A stretch of DNA of 64,000 bases from Tritrichomonas musculus (lineage: Eukaryota > Parabasalia > Tritrichomonadida > Tritrichomonadidae), in the NCBI GenBank assembly GCA_039105265.1, contig JAPFFF010000021.1, positions 2,356,001 through 2,420,000 of the forward strand, in the 5' to 3' direction. Shown here in pieces: positions 60,570 through 64,000 of this stretch. The translations under genes and the position numbers were made by a program. The notes under the pieces were generated by a model. That model did no database searches. It was not told the origin of the DNA and saw nothing but the letters and a program-made list of their open reading frames with translations. How positions within the stretch are numbered: the first letter of the stretch is position 1; each line of letters begins with the position of its first letter.

Positions 60570-60619
60570 TTCAGTATGAGCTTGAAAAGTTGTTGAATCA
60601 AGTGATTGAGCATGATTTT

Positions 60620-61197
60620 TAAAATATTGTTCTGCAGTACATCTTCTTCTTCATCAGTAGAAAATCTTCTTCATCATCTGTAAAGAAAGGCTCATATTGT
60701 TAATATAGTTTAATTAACCGCAGTTTTTAAAGCAATTTTACACCATAAAAAAAAGGATATGATAACTTTTTGAATGAGGGGTTGTGAAATGTTTTTTGCA
60801 CCCGTTTGCTCTAGGCCATTTTTCATTTGTGAATACAGTAAAAACATTTCAAATTGGCATTTTTTTTCAGAGAACTCATAGAATTTTCAAAAAATATTAT
60901 GGGTTTGAAAGTAATTATGCAGCCAATTCTTGTCAATAATCTCTTTTTTCCAAGATTAATTCAAAAAATTCTATGAATTCCCTTGAAAATAGACTAAATC
61001 CACAATTTTTTTTTTACAATATATATTAAATATTAATTTGCATAAATGTTAAGTAATTATATTGAACTGATATGCCACTTGAGAGTCTATACTATATGAT
61101 TCTGAGTATGATATTTGATATTTGAAATTTTTTTTTTTTATGTTGCCGAGATAAGTAAACCAGAAAATATCAGGATTAATGGAATATACATAGGGAA
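60620..61197. other. Intergenic region between the kinase locus and the tRNA gene
   Basis: No further gene seen apart from possible remains of the kinase N-terminus to about 60690. The sequence is AT-rich, with AACTTTTTGAATGAGGGG near 60755 resembling the CTTTTTGAA words at 1190 and 35460. Confidence 0.35.
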
Positions 61198-61269
61198 GTC
61201 CCACTAGTATAATGGTTAGAATAGATCCTTGACACGGATCAGACTGCGGTTCGATTCCGCAGTGGGACA
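61198..61269 (+). tRNA. tRNA-Val (anticodon GAC)
   Basis: Cloverleaf: acceptor GTCCCAC/GTGGGAC, all 7 pairs, discriminator A. D arm TAGTATAATGGTTAGAATA. Anticodon stem GATCC/GGATC with loop TTGACAC, giving anticodon GAC, which reads Val codons GTC and GTT. T arm TGCGG-TTCGATT-CCGCA. The variable loop is four bases. TTTTTTT follows immediately as a Pol III terminator. No CCA is encoded and there is no intron. Discriminator A fits tRNA-Val. Most eukaryotes use AAC (inosine) for these codons. Confidence 0.9.
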
Positions 61270-61633
61270 TTTTTTTGTGTTTTTTCTTCTTTAAAAATTG
61301 GTCCTCTTTTCTACAATTTGAAAATTATGATAATTTGAAATTTTATATTTCTTTTCTCTTTATCTGTTAATATTTTTCAGATACAGAAATGTTTGGGGAA
61401 AACAAGCCAAATCCCACAAAATTTCATAGATGCCATACATTATTCAGAAAATTTAAAAAATGAATATCCCAAAATTTGATCGACAAAATATTAATATTAT
61501 TTTATTAAAATTCTATTTTAATTATATATATCTAAATATTATTATTTTAATGTATAAATATTGGTTTATTATCAAGATAAAAGTATCATGATTTTTAAAA
61601 ATTTTAAACCAAATTTGTGAGAATTTCATGTCG

Positions 61634-61664
<31 letters not shown>

Positions 61665-61690
61665 GATCATTTCACAATTATTATTAATAA
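61270..61690. other. Intergenic region upstream of the protease gene
   Basis: No gene. An A tract lies at about 61638-61664, then TTTCACAATTATTATTAATAA directly before the ATG at 61691; TTTCACAATT may be the initiator region. Confidence 0.4.
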
Positions 61691-63025
61691 ATGGGTGCTG
61701 TATCAAGCAAAATACGCACTATTTCTACTGCCTTTGACTTTATTAAAGACATCAATCAACGCATGGAATTTGCAAAGAAATTTTTCAATGATGAACACGA
61801 CCTGGCTCCTCTTGCCCTTGCTTTCATGATTTATTGCAAGCCATCACTCTGGTCACTTGTCCTTGTTTGCTCCAAAGAATTCCGGCGGTTTTTCGGTGAT
61901 GCACATCAACGTTCACTCATTACAGAGGAAGACATGCAGCGCATGTACCAGTATCTCATCATTGACCCGATCAGCAAGATGCAATGGCTAAACAAAATTG
62001 ATGAAATCGTTAAGAACTACCCAATCACAAACCAAGGTGGACTCGGCATTTGTTGGTCACATGCAATAGCAACCGCAATTTATCTTTCTCAAAGCAGAAT
62101 CGTCGGCCGGCACGTTGATGATTTCCTCACAATCAGACAGAGACTTCTCGATGAGTTTGGCTACGATGGGCAGAACCCAGCGAGCGTCATGAAGCGAGTT
62201 CTTCCAAGATACAAGCTTCACTTTTCTCGCGCCTATCCTGATGACCTTGGAAGAATTACTAGGAATGGAAGAGTCTGTGTCGCTGGCTTTTATTTGAATG
62301 GTGTTCAGTGGTACAACTTCAGCAAGTTCTTCAATGATCCGCAAAAGAAAAAGCTGCCAATTACAGCGGCCGATATCAACAGGAAACCTTCAGCTCAAGA
62401 GCTCCGAGGTGAGGAATTGAAAAGTGGAGGACATGCTGTTGTCCTAACTGGTGCAAGCAAAGAAGAATGGACCTTCATGAACTCGTGGGGCGAACAATGG
62501 GCCGATGGCGGACTCTTCAGAGTGCAGCCAGGTGCTTTTGACGTCACATTTTATGACGTCTTTTGGTATGAAAGCGACTTAAGCCAAAGAGAGATTCGCC
62601 TTTTCCAAGAGCGTGGTCAAGAGGCTCTCGGAAGATTCTACCAGATTGTGGAGGGAATAGATCCACTACTTGAACAAAAGAAAAATATTTTTTACGATTT
62701 GGGAAGCAAAATTTTGTTCATCATCCGTGCATGCGCAAAAATCGTAAGAGAAACTGAAGGCCAATCAGTGCCAAAAATAAAAGAAGTTGGGGAAATTATC
62801 TCTCCTATTGAAGATGCAACTGGTGGACAATTAGATGCAGAAGAAAATGATTCAAATGAAAATCAAATCACAATTAAAGAAGATCGTTCTGTAGTTATTA
62901 ATGATGTTCAAATTTCTGCTCAACAGATTGATTTATTAATTACTTTTTTGGCTGGATGTATTGTAATTAGTGATGTTACAGACCAACTTAAAGAAATGTC
63001 AGACAATTTTTGGAGAGATGCATAA
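61691..63025 (+). CDS. Papain-family (C1-like) cysteine peptidase, cytosolic, with N-myristoylation motif
   Basis: 444 residues. The catalytic core is clear: NQGGLGICWSHAIATAI with Cys121 and the oxyanion Gln115, SGGHAVVLTG with His248, and FMNSWGEQWADGGLFRV with Asn264. There is no signal peptide and no classical propeptide (no ERFNIN-like helix); the N-terminus is MGAVSSKIRT, which fits the myristoylation rule (Gly2, Ser6, Lys7). Residues 15-110 are helical and resemble an added domain. The C-terminal third (about 330-444) is acidic and ends in an amphipathic helix region. Trichomonads have many secreted C1 peptidases; one that is membrane-tethered inside the cell would be a different class. 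GC is relatively high, pointing to good expression. Confidence 0.8.
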   Translation: MGAVSSKIRTISTAFDFIKDINQRMEFAKKFFNDEHDLAPLALAFMIYCKPSLWSLVLVCSKEFRRFFGDAHQRSLITEEDMQRMYQYLIIDPISKMQWLNKIDEIVKNYPITNQGGLGICWSHAIATAIYLSQSRIVGRHVDDFLTIRQRLLDEFGYDGQNPASVMKRVLPRYKLHFSRAYPDDLGRITRNGRVCVAGFYLNGVQWYNFSKFFNDPQKKKLPITAADINRKPSAQELRGEELKSGGHAVVLTGASKEEWTFMNSWGEQWADGGLFRVQPGAFDVTFYDVFWYESDLSQREIRLFQERGQEALGRFYQIVEGIDPLLEQKKNIFYDLGSKILFIIRACAKIVRETEGQSVPKIKEVGEIISPIEDATGGQLDAEENDSNENQITIKEDRSVVINDVQISAQQIDLLITFLAGCIVISDVTDQLKEMSDNFWRDA

Positions 63026-63203
63026 ATATCAAGTTAATTATTTTTCATAAAATGTATAAACCTTTTTTAATTATTTATTTATTCTTTTTATAAAATATAA
63101 ACAATTTTATTTTTGTTTTTTATTTGGATATTTGAGTAAATAAAAAGATATTTTAATTTTTAATTTTTTTTTTTAAAAAAATTGAAAAGGGTGTTGTTCA
63201 AAA

Positions 63204-63857
63204 ATGAAACATAAAAATCTCTTTTTGATCGCACTTTCTACTTTATTAATTGGATTCTGTGGTGATTTTATTTCAGCTATTATATGGTGGAACCGACTTC
63301 ATCCATGGTTTTCGCATGGTATTGATGAAGGAAAAACGGTATATAAATGTCTCATTTTATGCTGGATTTTATCCCTTATTGGGATAATTTTTAATGCTTT
63401 TTTATTGAGCGTTTTTTGGTTCACCAACTCAATATTTGATTTCATTCTCAAGAAAAAAATAATTTTGGTTGTTTTAATTTTCCTCATTGGATGCACTTCA
63501 GTTGGTAGCATTATATTTGGTATTCATGGTTCAACTTTTGCTTTAAGAAATCCATCCGAAAAAGGAAACGAAGAACAGAAATGCGCTAAATACAAATGGA
63601 AAGGTTATCTTGGGGCTTCAATGTGGGTTTCTCACCATCAAGATAAATATAGAGAATATCAAATTTTTTTTGATAAATTATTTAATAATCATTCAGAAGG
63701 ATATTTGTGTCGAGATGTTGGTGTTTCAACATTATTTTTTGCATTAATTCAGTGTTTCTGTATTTTTTTATCTATAATATTATTAATTTTATCTTTAATA
63801 TCTACTTTCCAGAAAAAAGAAGAAAATGCAATTCTTGCAAATTTTTCAGAAAATTGA
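63204..63857 (+). CDS. Four-transmembrane protein, tetraspanin-like layout
   Basis: 217 residues from ATG to TGA. Hydrophobic segments lie at about 5-28, 47-75, 85-110 and 172-203. The short first loop carries WWNRLHPWFSHGIDEG. The longer second loop (110-170) has Cys residues, an NHS glycosylation site and WKGYLGASMWVSHHQDKYRE. The tail is short and charged. Layout (small loop, large loop with Cys, four TM) resembles tetraspanins, but the CCG motif is not present, so the family is not certain. It follows the protease gene by 178 bases on the same strand. Confidence 0.65.
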   Translation: MKHKNLFLIALSTLLIGFCGDFISAIIWWNRLHPWFSHGIDEGKTVYKCLILCWILSLIGIIFNAFLLSVFWFTNSIFDFILKKKIILVVLIFLIGCTSVGSIIFGIHGSTFALRNPSEKGNEEQKCAKYKWKGYLGASMWVSHHQDKYREYQIFFDKLFNNHSEGYLCRDVGVSTLFFALIQCFCIFLSIILLILSLISTFQKKEENAILANFSEN

Positions 63858-64000
63858 AAATTTCTTTTTATTTTTCTTTAAAGGCTTGTTTTTTATAATT
63901 CTAGCTATATATCATGATATTCTTCAAAACAATAAAATTTTTTTGGATTTAATATACGACAATGTCACTTCCATATCAATACATTTCAACAATTCTTCCA

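Overview
The window is AT-rich eukaryotic DNA, most likely from a parabasalid protist of the trichomonad type (Tritrichomonas-like). This is inferred from the protein families present: BspA-like leucine-rich repeat proteins, DUF3447/ankyrin proteins, tyrosine-kinase-like (TKL) kinases, kinase-Sel1 proteins, BTB-discoidin (F5/8 type C) proteins, a Cys-rich/Pmp-like surface protein and an RBR ubiquitin ligase. I see no convincing introns. Genes occur on both strands with no operon logic. Long A/T homopolymers and short hairpins fill the gaps. The species cannot be fixed from sequence reading alone.

Layout. 0-9.5 kb: end of an unknown gene, gene remnants, a 969-bp TA-flanked inverted-repeat element, a BspA-like protein, a U-box kinase, a single-pass mucin-like surface protein and a Man1/Src1-like inner nuclear membrane protein. 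9.5-19.5 kb: mostly decayed, with a DUF3447/ankyrin pseudogene, two copies of a 93-nt tRNA-like gene in a duplicated block, a coiled-coil protein, and fragments of DUF3447, kinase and discoidin genes. 20-29 kb: intact BTB-F5/8C gene, a ruined Cys-rich/Pmp-like surface gene, a large acyl-CoA synthetase with a ZZ-type finger, and a tyrosine-recombinase pseudogene. 28.8-37 kb: hairpin repeats, a pogo/CENP-B-type DDE transposase pseudogene split by another insertion, two TA-flanked MITEs and a polytopic membrane protein with a lipase-like motif. 37-48 kb: DUF3447 and BspA genes, an eIF2-alpha-like gene with one in-frame stop, a small gene head-to-head with a DUF3447 gene, and an RBR ligase gene with a frameshift and one stop. 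49-64 kb: a kinase-Sel1 pseudogene, a DUF3447-BspA pair with near-identical repeats, a hAT-like MITE, a multi-kinase locus, a tRNA-Val with anticodon GAC, a papain-like protease with an N-myristoylation motif and a four-TM protein.

Two themes stand out. First, many large genes are disrupted by only one to a few stops or homopolymer indels. The residues lost at the stops differ from case to case, which argues against a reassigned stop codon and for recent decay (or assembly homopolymer error for the indels). Second, non-autonomous DNA transposons with clean inverted repeats and target duplications are common: three with TA, one with an 8-bp duplication and one possible 9-bp case. The genes do not form an obvious pathway; the shared biology is surface and scaffold repeats, signalling kinases and ubiquitin ligation.
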